From contig CASIAN010000013.1 in the NCBI GenBank assembly GCA_949372595.1, forward strand, positions 62,001-126,000: a stretch of 64,000 nt of DNA, given 5' to 3'. Under the pieces are notes generated by a model that had not been told where the DNA came from, did no database searches, and saw only the letters and a list, made by a program, of their open reading frames with translations. Positions 56,306-64,000 of this stretch are shown here, one piece after another. The translations under genes were made by a program, and so were the position numbers. The number at the start of each line of letters is the position of its first letter. Position 1 is the first letter of the stretch. The DNA is from CPC320 sp002336405. GTDB lineage: Bacteria; Pseudomonadota; Alphaproteobacteria; Rhodobacterales; Rhodobacteraceae.

Positions 56306-56330
56306 GTCAGGGCCCAAAGTGGGCCCTGAC
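56306..56330 (-). terminator. Strong hairpin between glpV and glpS
   Basis: GTCAGGGCCC pairs perfectly with GGGCCCTGAC over a five-base loop, directly after the binding-protein gene. The T-run is weak (TTTAAAAG), so partial termination or protection of the binding-protein message is more likely than full termination. Confidence 0.65.
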
Positions 56331-56358
56331 CATACCTAAGGTTACCATTTACAAACGG

Positions 56359-58095
56359 TTATTGCGACGCCCAACGGGCAACCAGTGCTTCATAATTCAC
56401 TGTTTGACCCTGTGGCTTTTCATTGGCCAGCAGTGGCTTGGCACCACCATTGGCAAACCAATAGGCTTCATCGCGTTCTTCGTTCAGGCGCGGGCCACAA
56501 CCACCATATACATTGGCAGCCTCATCGGCGGCCTGCATACGTGCCATTGTGATATCCATTTCACCTGCGAGACGATCCATTGCCTCTTGCGGGGTAAACG
56601 CTCCCGAGTTCACATCACCGATCTGCTGCCACCAGATTTGTGCCAACTTTGGGTAATCAGGTACGTTGATCCCGGTTGGCGACCATGCCACGCGGTCAGG
56701 CGAACGATAGAACTCGACCAGACCACCCAGTTTGCCAGCCCGCTCCGTAAAGGAGGAGTGATTGACGGAACTGTCGCGGATAAAGGTCAGACCCACATGC
56801 GACTTTTTCACATCGACCGTCTTGGAGACCACGAACTGTGCATAGAGCCACGCGGCTTTTGCGCGCTTTTCTGGTGTCGACTTCAGGATTGTCCAGGATC
56901 CAACATCCTGATAACCAACCTTCTGTCCCTCTTCCCAATACGGGCCATGCGGGCTTGGAGCCATCCGCCAGAGCGGTGTACCTTCGGCGTCAACTGTGTT
57001 GTTGCCCGCGGACTGCGGTGCCACCATGTCGGCGGTAAAGGCGGTGTACCAGAAAATTTGCTGAGCCACATTGCCTTGGGCCAACGCCGGCAAAGATTGA
57101 TAGAAATCATAGCTCGCCGCACCGGGAGGGGCGTAGTTGCGCAGCCATTCATCCCATTTTCGGATCGCATAGACCGCCGCTGGGCCGTTGGCTGCCCCAC
57201 CGCGGCTGACGGATGCGCCAACAGGGTTACAGGTTCCCGCTTCCATCCGAATACCCCATTCATCGATTGGAATACCGTTCGGCTCGCCTTTTGATCCTGC
57301 ACCAGCCATTGATAGCCACGCATCAGTCATGCGCCAACCAAGATCAGGCGCACGTTTGCCGTAATCCATATGGCCATAGATGGTGTTCCCATCAATTTCT
57401 TTAACATCCTTCGAGAAGAATTCCGCGATGTCTTCATAGGCCGACCAATTCACAGGCACGCCAAGATCATAGCCATATTTGGCCTTGAAAGCGTCTTGCA
57501 GATCGGTACGGTCAAACCAGTCTTTGCGGAACCAATACAGGTTGGCAAACTGCTGATCAGGCATCTGATAAAGATCGCCATCGGGACCAGTGGTAAACTG
57601 GGTGCCCATAAAGTCATCCAGATCAAGGCCCGGGTTTGTCACATCTGCGCCAGAACCCGCCATGAAATCTGTCAGGTTGACCGCCAGCTGCAAGCGCGAG
57701 TGGGTCCCGATCAAGTCACTGTCGTTGACATAGGCGTCATACAGATTGCGTCCGGTTTGCATTTGCGTTTGTACGGCCTGTACGACCTCACCCTCGCCCA
57801 GAATCTGATGGTTGACCTTGATTCCGGTAATCTCTTCAAACGCTTTGGTCAGCACTTCAGACTCGTACGAATGGGTTGGTATACCCTCTGACAGTACATT
57901 GACCTCCATGCCCGCAAAAGGCTTGGAAGCGTTGATAAACCACTTCATTTCTGACAGCTGTTCCGATTTTGACAGCACTGATGGCTGAAATTCTTGGTCA
58001 ACCCATTTTTGGGCTGCCGCTTCATCGGCAATAGCTGTTGTTGACCCCGCAATGACGGCAGATACCGCTACTGCGGAGAGCAGATACTTACGCAT
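56359..58095 (-). CDS. glpV: Glycerol-type ABC transporter substrate-binding protein (GlpV)
   Basis: This 578-residue periplasmic protein has a Sec signal (MRKYLLSAVAVSAVIAGSTTA) and is of the extracellular solute-binding family 1. The gene order with GlpSTPQU identifies the rhizobial-type glycerol transporter; polyols other than glycerol are possible. GGAGGAG precedes the ATG at 58095. No glpK, glpD or regulator gene lies beside it. Confidence 0.9.
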   Translation of the reverse strand: MRKYLLSAVAVSAVIAGSTTAIADEAAAQKWVDQEFQPSVLSKSEQLSEMKWFINASKPFAGMEVNVLSEGIPTHSYESEVLTKAFEEITGIKVNHQILGEGEVVQAVQTQMQTGRNLYDAYVNDSDLIGTHSRLQLAVNLTDFMAGSGADVTNPGLDLDDFMGTQFTTGPDGDLYQMPDQQFANLYWFRKDWFDRTDLQDAFKAKYGYDLGVPVNWSAYEDIAEFFSKDVKEIDGNTIYGHMDYGKRAPDLGWRMTDAWLSMAGAGSKGEPNGIPIDEWGIRMEAGTCNPVGASVSRGGAANGPAAVYAIRKWDEWLRNYAPPGAASYDFYQSLPALAQGNVAQQIFWYTAFTADMVAPQSAGNNTVDAEGTPLWRMAPSPHGPYWEEGQKVGYQDVGSWTILKSTPEKRAKAAWLYAQFVVSKTVDVKKSHVGLTFIRDSSVNHSSFTERAGKLGGLVEFYRSPDRVAWSPTGINVPDYPKLAQIWWQQIGDVNSGAFTPQEAMDRLAGEMDITMARMQAADEAANVYGGCGPRLNEERDEAYWFANGGAKPLLANEKPQGQTVNYEALVARWASQ

Positions 58096-58493
58096 CTTGT
58101 CTCCTCCCATTATATCGATTTGAGCCGGGCATTGCCGACAGGTTCATAGTTGAACAATGGAGACCCGCTTGTCAACTAAAAGTTTAGTAGTTGTAAACTT
58201 AAAAAGTTAATGATATAAGTAATTGTTTTAAATTGATAAAAAGTTAATGCTCTTGAGATATGCACCTTTTGACTCCAAAAAAATAAATTCCTGCCCACAT
58301 CACACAGGCCAAAAAAAAATGCAGGCAGACAGCAAAGCAAACCCATTTTGCAAGGGTGATGCCCTGATATCGTCACAGTACCTAGGGCAGTTTTTTGCGA
58401 ACCCACCTATGCGATGATGGGAGGCGGTAAATTATCCGCGAGGCACCAGATCAAGGGTTGCTGAGTGCGGCAGCTTTCGTCACACAGACAAAC
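58096..58493. other. glpV upstream region and YqaA promoter
   Basis: Nearly 400 bases, AT-rich, holding the CAACTA/TAGTTG element at 58147-58193. No gene is supported. Confidence 0.4.
58147..58193. promoter_or_regulatory. Three-copy CAACTA/TAGTTG operator upstream of glpV
   Basis: TAGTTG at 58147-58152, CAACTA at 58173-58178 and TAGTTG at 58188-58193; the last two form a perfect inverted repeat. An overlapping dyad AAGTTTA (58180-58186) / TAAACTT (58194-58200) shares the right half. They lie 50-105 bases upstream of glpV, a good position for a repressor. Confidence 0.5.
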
Positions 58494-59072
58494 ATGTTAG
58501 ACCGTCTTTATACTCGTCTTCTGGCTTTGTCACAGCACCCCAAAGCGCTTTGGGTACTGGCACTGGTAGCATTTGCCGAAAGCTCGGTTTTTCCGATCCC
58601 ACCAGATGTTTTGATCCTGCCCATGGTTCTGGCAGCCCCGTCACGGGCGTGGATAATTGCCTCAGTTGCCATGGTCGCCTCGGTTGCCGGTGGCATGCTT
58701 GGATATGCAATCGGCGCGGTGATGTTCGAACAACTTGGCCAGCCAATCCTGCAAGCTTTGGGAAAAGGTGATGCAATCGCGGAGTTCAACCAACGCTTTA
58801 ACAACCTTGGATTCTGGGCAGTCCTAGGCGCCGGGCTAACGCCCTTTCCCTATAAGGTGGTTACCATTATGTCTGGGTGGACTGGCATGCATTTGGGCAC
58901 TTTCATCGCCACGTCAATATTGGCGCGCGGATTGCGGTTTTTTATTGTCGCGGGGCTTTTGTGGAAGTTCGGGGCGCCAATTCGCGGCTTTATTGAAAGA
59001 CGGTTGGGACTGCTGTCGATCTTGGTTATGGTGCTGCTCATTGGAGGGTTTTTTGTGGTGAAAATGTTATGA
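58494..59072 (+). CDS. YqaA/DedA-family (SNARE-associated) membrane protein
   Basis: A 192-residue membrane protein with FPIPPDVLILPMVLA near residue 34, a typical DedA-fold motif, and GLTPFPYKVVTIMSGW in the re-entrant region. DedA-fold proteins flip or transport lipid or polyprenyl carriers. ATG at 58494 has no clear ribosome site; a TTG at 58458 is open. Its stop overlaps dsbB by four bases. Confidence 0.83.
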   Translation: MLDRLYTRLLALSQHPKALWVLALVAFAESSVFPIPPDVLILPMVLAAPSRAWIIASVAMVASVAGGMLGYAIGAVMFEQLGQPILQALGKGDAIAEFNQRFNNLGFWAVLGAGLTPFPYKVVTIMSGWTGMHLGTFIATSILARGLRFFIVAGLLWKFGAPIRGFIERRLGLLSILVMVLLIGGFFVVKML

Positions 59073-59536
59073 ACCAGTCGCGATTGGTCATGCTGGCAAT
59101 GGCGGGATCGGCAGCGCTTTTTCTGAGTGCCTTGGGGTTCCAATATCTGGCAGATTTGGCGCCGTGTAAGATGTGTTATTGGCAACGCTATCCGCATGTC
59201 ACAGCCATTCTTTGCGGCTTTGGCTTTTTTATTATGAAGCATCCGTTGGCACTTTGGCTGGGGGCAGCTTCGGCCTTGGCAACCGCCACAATCGGAATGT
59301 ACCACGCCGGGGTTGAACGTGGCGTCTGGCAGGGGCCAACAAGCTGCACCTCGCAGTCGATTGACGGGCTCAGCACCGAAGAGTTACTGGCACAGATCAT
59401 GGCCGCGCCTATGGTGCGATGCGATGACATAGCCTGGGAGTTATTGGGGCTGTCAATGGCCGGTTGGAACGCGGTGGCTTCATTGAGCCTGATGGTGATC
59501 TGGCTCTGGGCCAGCAAGTTGTGGACCCAGCGCTAG
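59069..59536 (+). CDS. dsbB: Disulfide bond formation protein DsbB
   Basis: A 155-residue, four-helix inner membrane protein with the redox pair APCKMCYWQ (Cys33/Cys36) and a second pair in TSCTSQ and MVRCDD. It passes electrons from DsbA to quinone. ATGA overlap with the YqaA gene couples them. It converges on the Lrp gene with a four-base overlap. Confidence 0.92.
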   Translation: MNQSRLVMLAMAGSAALFLSALGFQYLADLAPCKMCYWQRYPHVTAILCGFGFFIMKHPLALWLGAASALATATIGMYHAGVERGVWQGPTSCTSQSIDGLSTEELLAQIMAAPMVRCDDIAWELLGLSMAGWNAVASLSLMVIWLWASKLWTQR

Positions 59537-59979
59537 CGGGCTTTGCGCGTCGACAACAATAGGCTGGTTTCGCTTGATGTCACCCCGTCCATGCGTCGGA
59601 TTTTAGCCAGAGTACTGTCAAAATCTTCCAGAGAGTTTGTGCCAATCTCGGCGATAACATCCCAGCGCCCATTGGTCGAATGCACCGCGCGCAGTTCTGG
59701 CAAGCCGGTCAGCTGACGCACAATACGGTCCGTGCCACGGCCCTCAATACCAATCATCATAATGCCGCGCACCGGATCATGGATTGCGTCATCTTTCAAA
59801 ACCACCGTAAAACCCAGAATATCACCGCGTTGCTGCAAGCGCTCAATGCGACTGCGCACCGTGGTACGCGACACACCCAGCCGATGCGCTAAATCAGAAA
59901 GCGACACCCGGGCATTTTCGCGCAGAGCCGATATCAGACCATGATCTTTTTTATCCATTTCGAACTTTTTGACATTCAT
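59533..59979 (-). CDS. Lrp/AsnC-family regulator, likely of arginine catabolism
   Basis: A 148-residue protein with an N-terminal winged HTH (VSLSDLAHRLGVSRTTVRSRI) and C-terminal RAM domain (VRGIMMIGIEGRG to ETSLLL). It is divergent from arginase and ornithine cyclodeaminase, whose promoter region carries a Lrp-type dyad, so it probably activates them with arginine or ornithine as signal. An in-frame ATG at 59958 is an alternative start. Confidence 0.88.
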   Translation of the reverse strand: MNVKKFEMDKKDHGLISALRENARVSLSDLAHRLGVSRTTVRSRIERLQQRGDILGFTVVLKDDAIHDPVRGIMMIGIEGRGTDRIVRQLTGLPELRAVHSTNGRWDVIAEIGTNSLEDFDSTLAKIRRMDGVTSSETSLLLSTRKAR

Positions 59980-59983
59980 TACG

Positions 59984-60004
59984 TCTAATTTGCTTTCAAT
60001 TAGA
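59984..60004. promoter_or_regulatory. Lrp-type operator between lrp and arginase
   Basis: TCTAATT and AATTAGA form a perfect dyad with a seven-base spacer. It lies in the 96-base space between the Lrp start and the arginase start; a probable arginase promoter (TTTACA at 60021, TAGCTA at 60043) follows it. Confidence 0.55.
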
Positions 60005-60075
60005 TCACTTTAACGGCTTTTTTACAAACTATTTTTACATCATAGCTACGCCGTGATAAACAACGGACCAAGGGT

Positions 60076-61005
60076 ATGATGAGGCAACAGCACTGTATTT
60101 TGGTCGGCGCTCCCGTCGACAGCGGCAAAAAACGGGCCGGCTGTTTAATGGGCCCGGACGCTTACCGCACCGCCGGACTGGCGCGGGCCCTGCATGAGCT
60201 TGGGCACACGGTCAGTGATCTGGGCAACATCACGGCAGCGCCAGTGGCAAAAGTTCAAACCACGCTCAGTGCATATCAGTTGGAAGAAACAATCGGTTGG
60301 ACCAAAAACCTAGCCAAAACTGCACATAGCGCGATCACTGACGCAGTTCCTATTTTTCTCGGTGGCGACCACGCCCTGTCTCTGGGCTCGATCTCGGGGG
60401 TGACCCGCTATGCCACAGCACAGGGGCGGCCACAATTTGTGCTGTGGCTTGATGCCCACAGCGACTTTCATACTTTGGAGACATCGACCTCGGGCAATCT
60501 ACACGGCACGCCTCTGGCCTACCTCACCGGCCGAGACGGCTTTCCGGGCTTTCCAGAGCTGCACACGCCCATCCCGCAAGAAAATGTCTGTATGCTGGGC
60601 CTGCGTTCGATTGACCGTCCCGAGTTAGACGCCTTGGCCTCAAGCCGGATCTCACGCCACGATATGCGCGAGATCGACGAGCACGGAATCGCACAGCCAC
60701 TCTCGCAATTTTTGACCCGCGTGGCCGCCGCCGGCGGTATGCTGCATGTGTCCCTTGATGTAGATTTCCTTGACCCGTCAGTCGCCCCAGCGGTTGGCAC
60801 GACGGTGCCCGGCGGCGCAACTGTGCGCGAGGCCCATCTGGTGATGGAGATGCTACATGACAGTGGGTTGATGACGTCGCTTGATCTGGTGGAATTAAAT
60901 CCTTTTTTAGACGAACGCGGTAAAACCGCTTTGCTTATGGTCGATCTGGCCGCCTCTGCCTTCGGGCGGCGGGTCTTTGATCGCCCAACCCGACCATTTC
61001 ATTAA
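60076..61005 (+). CDS. rocF: Arginase
   Basis: A 309-residue ureohydrolase that converts arginine to ornithine and urea. The manganese ligands appear in GGDHALSLGS, WLDAHSDFHT and SLDVDFLDPS. Agmatinase is less likely from the HGTPLAYLTG loop and the ornithine cyclodeaminase partner. Two ATGs lie at the start (60076, 60079). Ocd follows 10 bases later. Confidence 0.9.
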   Translation: MMRQQHCILVGAPVDSGKKRAGCLMGPDAYRTAGLARALHELGHTVSDLGNITAAPVAKVQTTLSAYQLEETIGWTKNLAKTAHSAITDAVPIFLGGDHALSLGSISGVTRYATAQGRPQFVLWLDAHSDFHTLETSTSGNLHGTPLAYLTGRDGFPGFPELHTPIPQENVCMLGLRSIDRPELDALASSRISRHDMREIDEHGIAQPLSQFLTRVAAAGGMLHVSLDVDFLDPSVAPAVGTTVPGGATVREAHLVMEMLHDSGLMTSLDLVELNPFLDERGKTALLMVDLAASAFGRRVFDRPTRPFH

Positions 61006-61015
61006 AGGATACACC

Positions 61016-62086
61016 ATGCCCCCGCCGTCAGAAAAAGCACTGGTTCCGTTCATTTCAGTCGATCATATGATGCAACTGGTCAATCACATCGGCTTGGAAC
61101 AGATGCTCACCGGGTTGGCCAGCGCCATTGAAGACGATTTCAAACGGTGGCAAAGCTTTGACAAAACACCGCGCATTGCCAGTCATTCGGCCGAAGGCGT
61201 GATCGAGCTAATGCCCACCGCAGATGAAACCACTTACGGTTTCAAATATGTCAACGGCCATCCCCAGAACACCCGCAGTGGATTGCAAACCGTCACCGCT
61301 TTTGGCTTGTTGGCCGATGTCAAAACTGGCTATCCGGTTCTTTTGACCGAAATGACGCTTTTGACGGCCCTACGCACAGCAGCAATGTCGGCAGTCGCAG
61401 CCAAATATCTGGCCCCAGAGGCTGCCGGAACCATGGCTATGATCGGCAATGGGGCGCAGTCGGAATTTCAAACCATCGCAATGAAGGCTATCTGTGGGGT
61501 TACATGTGTGCGGCTGTATGATACTGACGCCGCCGCAACCACAAAGGCAGCGAAAAATCTGGCTGGCCATGGGATAAAAGTAATCCGGTGCACCAGCCCC
61601 GAGCAAGCCATTGAAGGCGCACAAATCATCACCACTTGCACGGCCGACAAGCAATATGCCACTATTGTGACAGATAACATGATCGGTGCCGGGGTTCATA
61701 TCAATGCCATTGGTGGCGATTGTCCGGGCAAAACAGAATTGCACCGGAATGTTTTGCTCAGATCAGATATTTTTGTGGAATACCCACCTCAAACGCGGAT
61801 TGAGGGCGAAATTCAGCAACTTGAACCCACACATCCTGTCACAGAACTCTGGCGGGTCATCGCCGGTAAAAGTGCGGGGCGCACTGAGGCAAAGCAAATT
61901 ACTCTGTTCGATAGTGTGGGTTTTGCAATCGAGGATTTCAGTGCCCTGTGTTATGTACGCGCGCAGGTGCACGACACCCCATTTTCACAACTCCTCGATC
62001 TGCTGGCTGATCCAGACGACCCCCGCGATCTCTTTGGTATGCTGAAAAGATCACAGCAAAGTGCCTCAACGCTAGAGATAGTCTGA
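61016..62086 (+). CDS. ocd: Ornithine cyclodeaminase
   Basis: The 356-residue NAD-dependent enzyme converts ornithine to proline and ammonia. Its Rossmann region AMIGNGAQSEFQ and the SGLQTVTAFGLLADVKTG segment are typical. The ATG at 61016 gives family length. It completes the arginine-to-proline route with arginase. It overlaps the convergent dctD-like gene by 15 bases. Confidence 0.92.
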   Translation: MPPPSEKALVPFISVDHMMQLVNHIGLEQMLTGLASAIEDDFKRWQSFDKTPRIASHSAEGVIELMPTADETTYGFKYVNGHPQNTRSGLQTVTAFGLLADVKTGYPVLLTEMTLLTALRTAAMSAVAAKYLAPEAAGTMAMIGNGAQSEFQTIAMKAICGVTCVRLYDTDAAATTKAAKNLAGHGIKVIRCTSPEQAIEGAQIITTCTADKQYATIVTDNMIGAGVHINAIGGDCPGKTELHRNVLLRSDIFVEYPPQTRIEGEIQQLEPTHPVTELWRVIAGKSAGRTEAKQITLFDSVGFAIEDFSALCYVRAQVHDTPFSQLLDLLADPDDPRDLFGMLKRSQQSASTLEIV

Positions 62087-63406
62087 CCGCTGCAATCCAT
62101 ATTTTGCCATTTTTTCGTTCAACGTGCGGCGCGGCAAGCTCAATTCTTCCATCACGGCCAGAATGCTGCCCTTCAGACGGCGCATTGTGTTGTCGATCAA
62201 CATGCGCTCAAAGGCTTCGACGTATTCTTTCAGTGGTTTACCATCGGTGGTGACAACAGCCGGGACCTGTTCGGAATCCACCATTAACAAGGACGAGAGT
62301 GATCCGCCACCGCGGCGCGATTGTAAAATTGCGCGCTCTGCCACATTGATCAATTGTCGCACATTCCCCGGCCAGGGTGATTGTAGAATTTGCGCTGTGT
62401 CCTGCGCCGACAACTTGGGCGCCTCACAGCCGTATTCTTCAGAAAACTGACTGCTGAGCTGCCTGAATAACGCAAGAATATCATCGCCACGTTCCCGCAG
62501 TGGAGGAGCGGTGATCCGCAGTCCGGCCAATCGGTAAAACAAGTCATTGCGCAATGTCTCTTGCGGCATATGAGCAGGGTCTTGGCTGTTACAGACAGCA
62601 ATGATCCGCGTCTCGGGCGGGCTGCCCTGCTGATCCAAAAAACTGAGCAGCCGGGCCTGAACCGCCGGCCCAAGCGTTTCAATATCTTCTAACACCAAAG
62701 TCCCGCCTCTGGCGGCCTCAACCGCGGGCAGCTGGCTCTCATCTGGCTGCATGGGACCAAACAGACGCCCAATAAGCGTCTCTTGTTCGACAGCGCTGCA
62801 GGAGATCAATGAAAATGTTTTGCCAGCCCGAGCGCCAGCGGCATGCAGTGCGTGAGCTGCAAGGGTTTTTCCAGTGCCGGTTTCACCATCTATCAACACA
62901 TGTCCATCAGCCTGCCCCAGATCCAAGATGTCCTCTCGCAGTTGCCGCATGGCTGGCGAGTTTCCAGCCAGTTTTTGCATCAGCTGCCCCCCATCCGACA
63001 ATTCACGGCGCAATGCCCGATTATCAAGCGTCAACCGTCGTGCCACAGTTGCTTTGCGAACGATCGCGGTCATATTGTCAGGATCAAAAGGCTTTTCCAG
63101 AAAATCAAACGCCCCAAGACGCATCGCCTCAACCGCCATCGGCACATCACCGTGTCCAGTAATCATCATCACAGGCAAGGCGCTATCGCTGCTCATCAAT
63201 TTTTTCAGCAAGCCCAGACCATCCATACCCGGCATGCGAATATCTGTGATGACAATACCCGGATAATCGGGGCCAACAACGCTTAGCGCCTCTGCAGCAC
63301 TGGCAAAGCTTTCGGTGTCATAGCCCGATAGAGACAACCACTGCGAGATGGAAAGACGCATATCTTTTTCATCGTCAACAATTGCGACCTTCATCATTTT
63401 AGACAT
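62072..63406 (-). CDS. dctD: DctD-like response regulator without the GAFTGA loop
   Basis: The 444-residue protein has a receiver domain with Asp55 (IVITDIRMPG) and Lys105, an AAA+ domain with Walker A GETGTGKT (174-181) and GGTLVLEDIE, and a Fis-type HTH near the C-terminus (LPRRTLNEKMAKYGL). The loop that contacts sigma-54 (GAFTGA) is absent: LFGPMQPDESQLP (about residues 215-227) stands in its place. It is encoded seven bases after the sensor kinase stop. Confidence 0.88.
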   Translation of the reverse strand: MSKMMKVAIVDDEKDMRLSISQWLSLSGYDTESFASAAEALSVVGPDYPGIVITDIRMPGMDGLGLLKKLMSSDSALPVMMITGHGDVPMAVEAMRLGAFDFLEKPFDPDNMTAIVRKATVARRLTLDNRALRRELSDGGQLMQKLAGNSPAMRQLREDILDLGQADGHVLIDGETGTGKTLAAHALHAAGARAGKTFSLISCSAVEQETLIGRLFGPMQPDESQLPAVEAARGGTLVLEDIETLGPAVQARLLSFLDQQGSPPETRIIAVCNSQDPAHMPQETLRNDLFYRLAGLRITAPPLRERGDDILALFRQLSSQFSEEYGCEAPKLSAQDTAQILQSPWPGNVRQLINVAERAILQSRRGGGSLSSLLMVDSEQVPAVVTTDGKPLKEYVEAFERMLIDNTMRRLKGSILAVMEELSLPRRTLNEKMAKYGLQRSDYL

Positions 63407-63412
63407 CTTTCA

Positions 63413-64000
63413 TCACTCCGCTGCGGCAATATGATCGGTCAGAATCGGCAGTTGCATTTCAAACAAGGCTCCACCGTCTTCAACGTTGCGAACCAAGAGC
63501 CGGCCGCCCAAATCTGTGACAATGCCCGACGAGATCGCCAAGCCCAAACCAACACCCTCACCGGGCTGCTTGGTGGTGTAAAACGGCTCGAACAATGCAT
63601 CCAGATCATCAACCCCATAGCCATTATCGCGCACGGTCAGGCTGGCATTTTCGCCACCAACCAATCGAATTTCGATCTCTGGATCCACAACGCCCTGCGT
63701 GGCATCGATGGCATTGCGCAATAAATTGACCAAGACCTGTTCAATCCGGACCCTGTCTCCCAAAACCCAAACCGGCGTCTCCGGGGCTGTCCGAATGATA
63801 TCCACCGCTTCTTGTTTCAATTGCAGTTCCATCATCGACAGAACCGCGCCAATCGCACTGTTCAAATCAACAGGCCCAAGACTATCCCCGCCCTTGCGCG
63901 CATAGGATTTCAACTGCCGGGTAATCGCCCCCATGCGTTCAAGCAAGTCATCAATGCGGTGAAACGACACCAAAGCCTCGTCCGGGCGGTTCCGCCCAAG
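63413..64000 (-). CDS. dctB: DctB-like sensor histidine kinase (partial, runs off right edge)
   Basis: About 195 C-terminal residues are visible. The dimerisation/histidine part (phosphorylated His) lies outside. Present are the N box NLLRNAIDAT, G1 box VRDNGYGVDDLD, F box FEPFYTTKQ and G2 box GVGLGLAISSGI. A GGENASLTVRD-type region is typical of DctB. It precedes dctD by seven bases and is probably co-translated. Substrates are guesses (dicarboxylate). Confidence 0.87.
   Translation of the reverse strand, partial: LGRNRPDEALVSFHRIDDLLERMGAITRQLKSYARKGGDSLGPVDLNSAIGAVLSMMELQLKQEAVDIIRTAPETPVWVLGDRVRIEQVLVNLLRNAIDATQGVVDPEIEIRLVGGENASLTVRDNGYGVDDLDALFEPFYTTKQPGEGVGLGLAISSGIVTDLGGRLLVRNVEDGGALFEMQLPILTDHIAAAE

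Noticed and set aside
56362..57294. A long antisense frame (310 codons) inside glpV
   Set aside because: It mirrors the codon structure of the real gene on the other strand.
1..64000. CRISPR arrays, rRNA operons or prophage clusters
   Set aside because: No repeat-spacer pattern, rRNA sequence or phage gene set was seen.

Overview
The window reads as chromosomal DNA from an alphaproteobacterium of the Rhodobacterales, most likely a marine Roseobacter-type organism. The basis is: a circularly permuted two-piece tmRNA gene with the tag ANDNRAPVAMAA; a DksA with one of the four usual zinc cysteines; a long alphaproteobacterial-type Dcd; an SspB-alpha type ClpXP adaptor; the cluster dgt / argS / SPOR protein / nagZ / scpA / scpB; TRAP and glycerol-type ABC transporters; and a DctB/DctD-like pair. 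Base composition looks moderate in GC (judged by eye). No rRNA, CRISPR array or intact prophage is visible.

Layout. 1-5.2 kb: edge of a histone-deacetylase-like hydrolase, an AbrB-family membrane protein, an ABC-F ATPase, an OlsB-like ornithine acyltransferase and a BamE-like lipoprotein. 5.3-9.6 kb: a forward run DUF177 / rpmF / plsX / fabH / ihfA / MerR, followed by tRNA-Pro(GGG). 10.5-19 kb: dcd, then a reverse operon argS > SPOR > nagZ > scpA > scpB joined by short overlaps, then dgt diverging from an IscA/ErpA-type gene and xthA. 20-29 kb: a flavin monooxygenase, dksA, a MoxR ATPase / 55-residue membrane protein / VWA protein set, an M48 protease, glnE with a small overlapping gene, bpt and a broken VOC gene. 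29.7-34.2 kb: a TRAP transporter with unusually large membrane subunits. 34.6-37.2 kb: ilvB-ilvN behind a leader that carries an intrinsic terminator. 37.3-42.4 kb: an XRE regulator, an amidase, the tmRNA gene and a decayed IS3-family element. 43-52 kb: a methyltransferase, an ankyrin lipoprotein, a ChrB-ChrA pair, SspB, a class III cyclase with TPR repeats, and a BlaI/M56 pair. 52-58 kb: a complete glycerol-type ABC transporter operon (glpV-S-T-P-Q-U order). 58.5-64 kb: a DedA/YqaA protein, DsbB, an Lrp regulator divergent from arginase and ornithine cyclodeaminase, and a DctD/DctB-like two-component pair at the right edge.

How it fits together. Arginase plus ornithine cyclodeaminase under a divergent Lrp regulator form a route from arginine through ornithine to proline. 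The tmRNA and SspB are two parts of the ribosome-rescue and ClpXP tag-degradation pathway. The two ATPases of the glycerol transporter have complementary defects that predict one working and one degenerate ATP site. The DctD-like regulator has lost the GAFTGA loop needed to contact sigma-54. Several dyad operators are visible in intergenic DNA (ihfA, Lrp/arginase, glpV, blaI and an FNR-type box). I found no clearly new multi-gene system. The strongest unusual signals are the tmRNA in an otherwise empty gap, the complementary ABC ATPases, the GAFTGA-less DctD and the ilvB leader.
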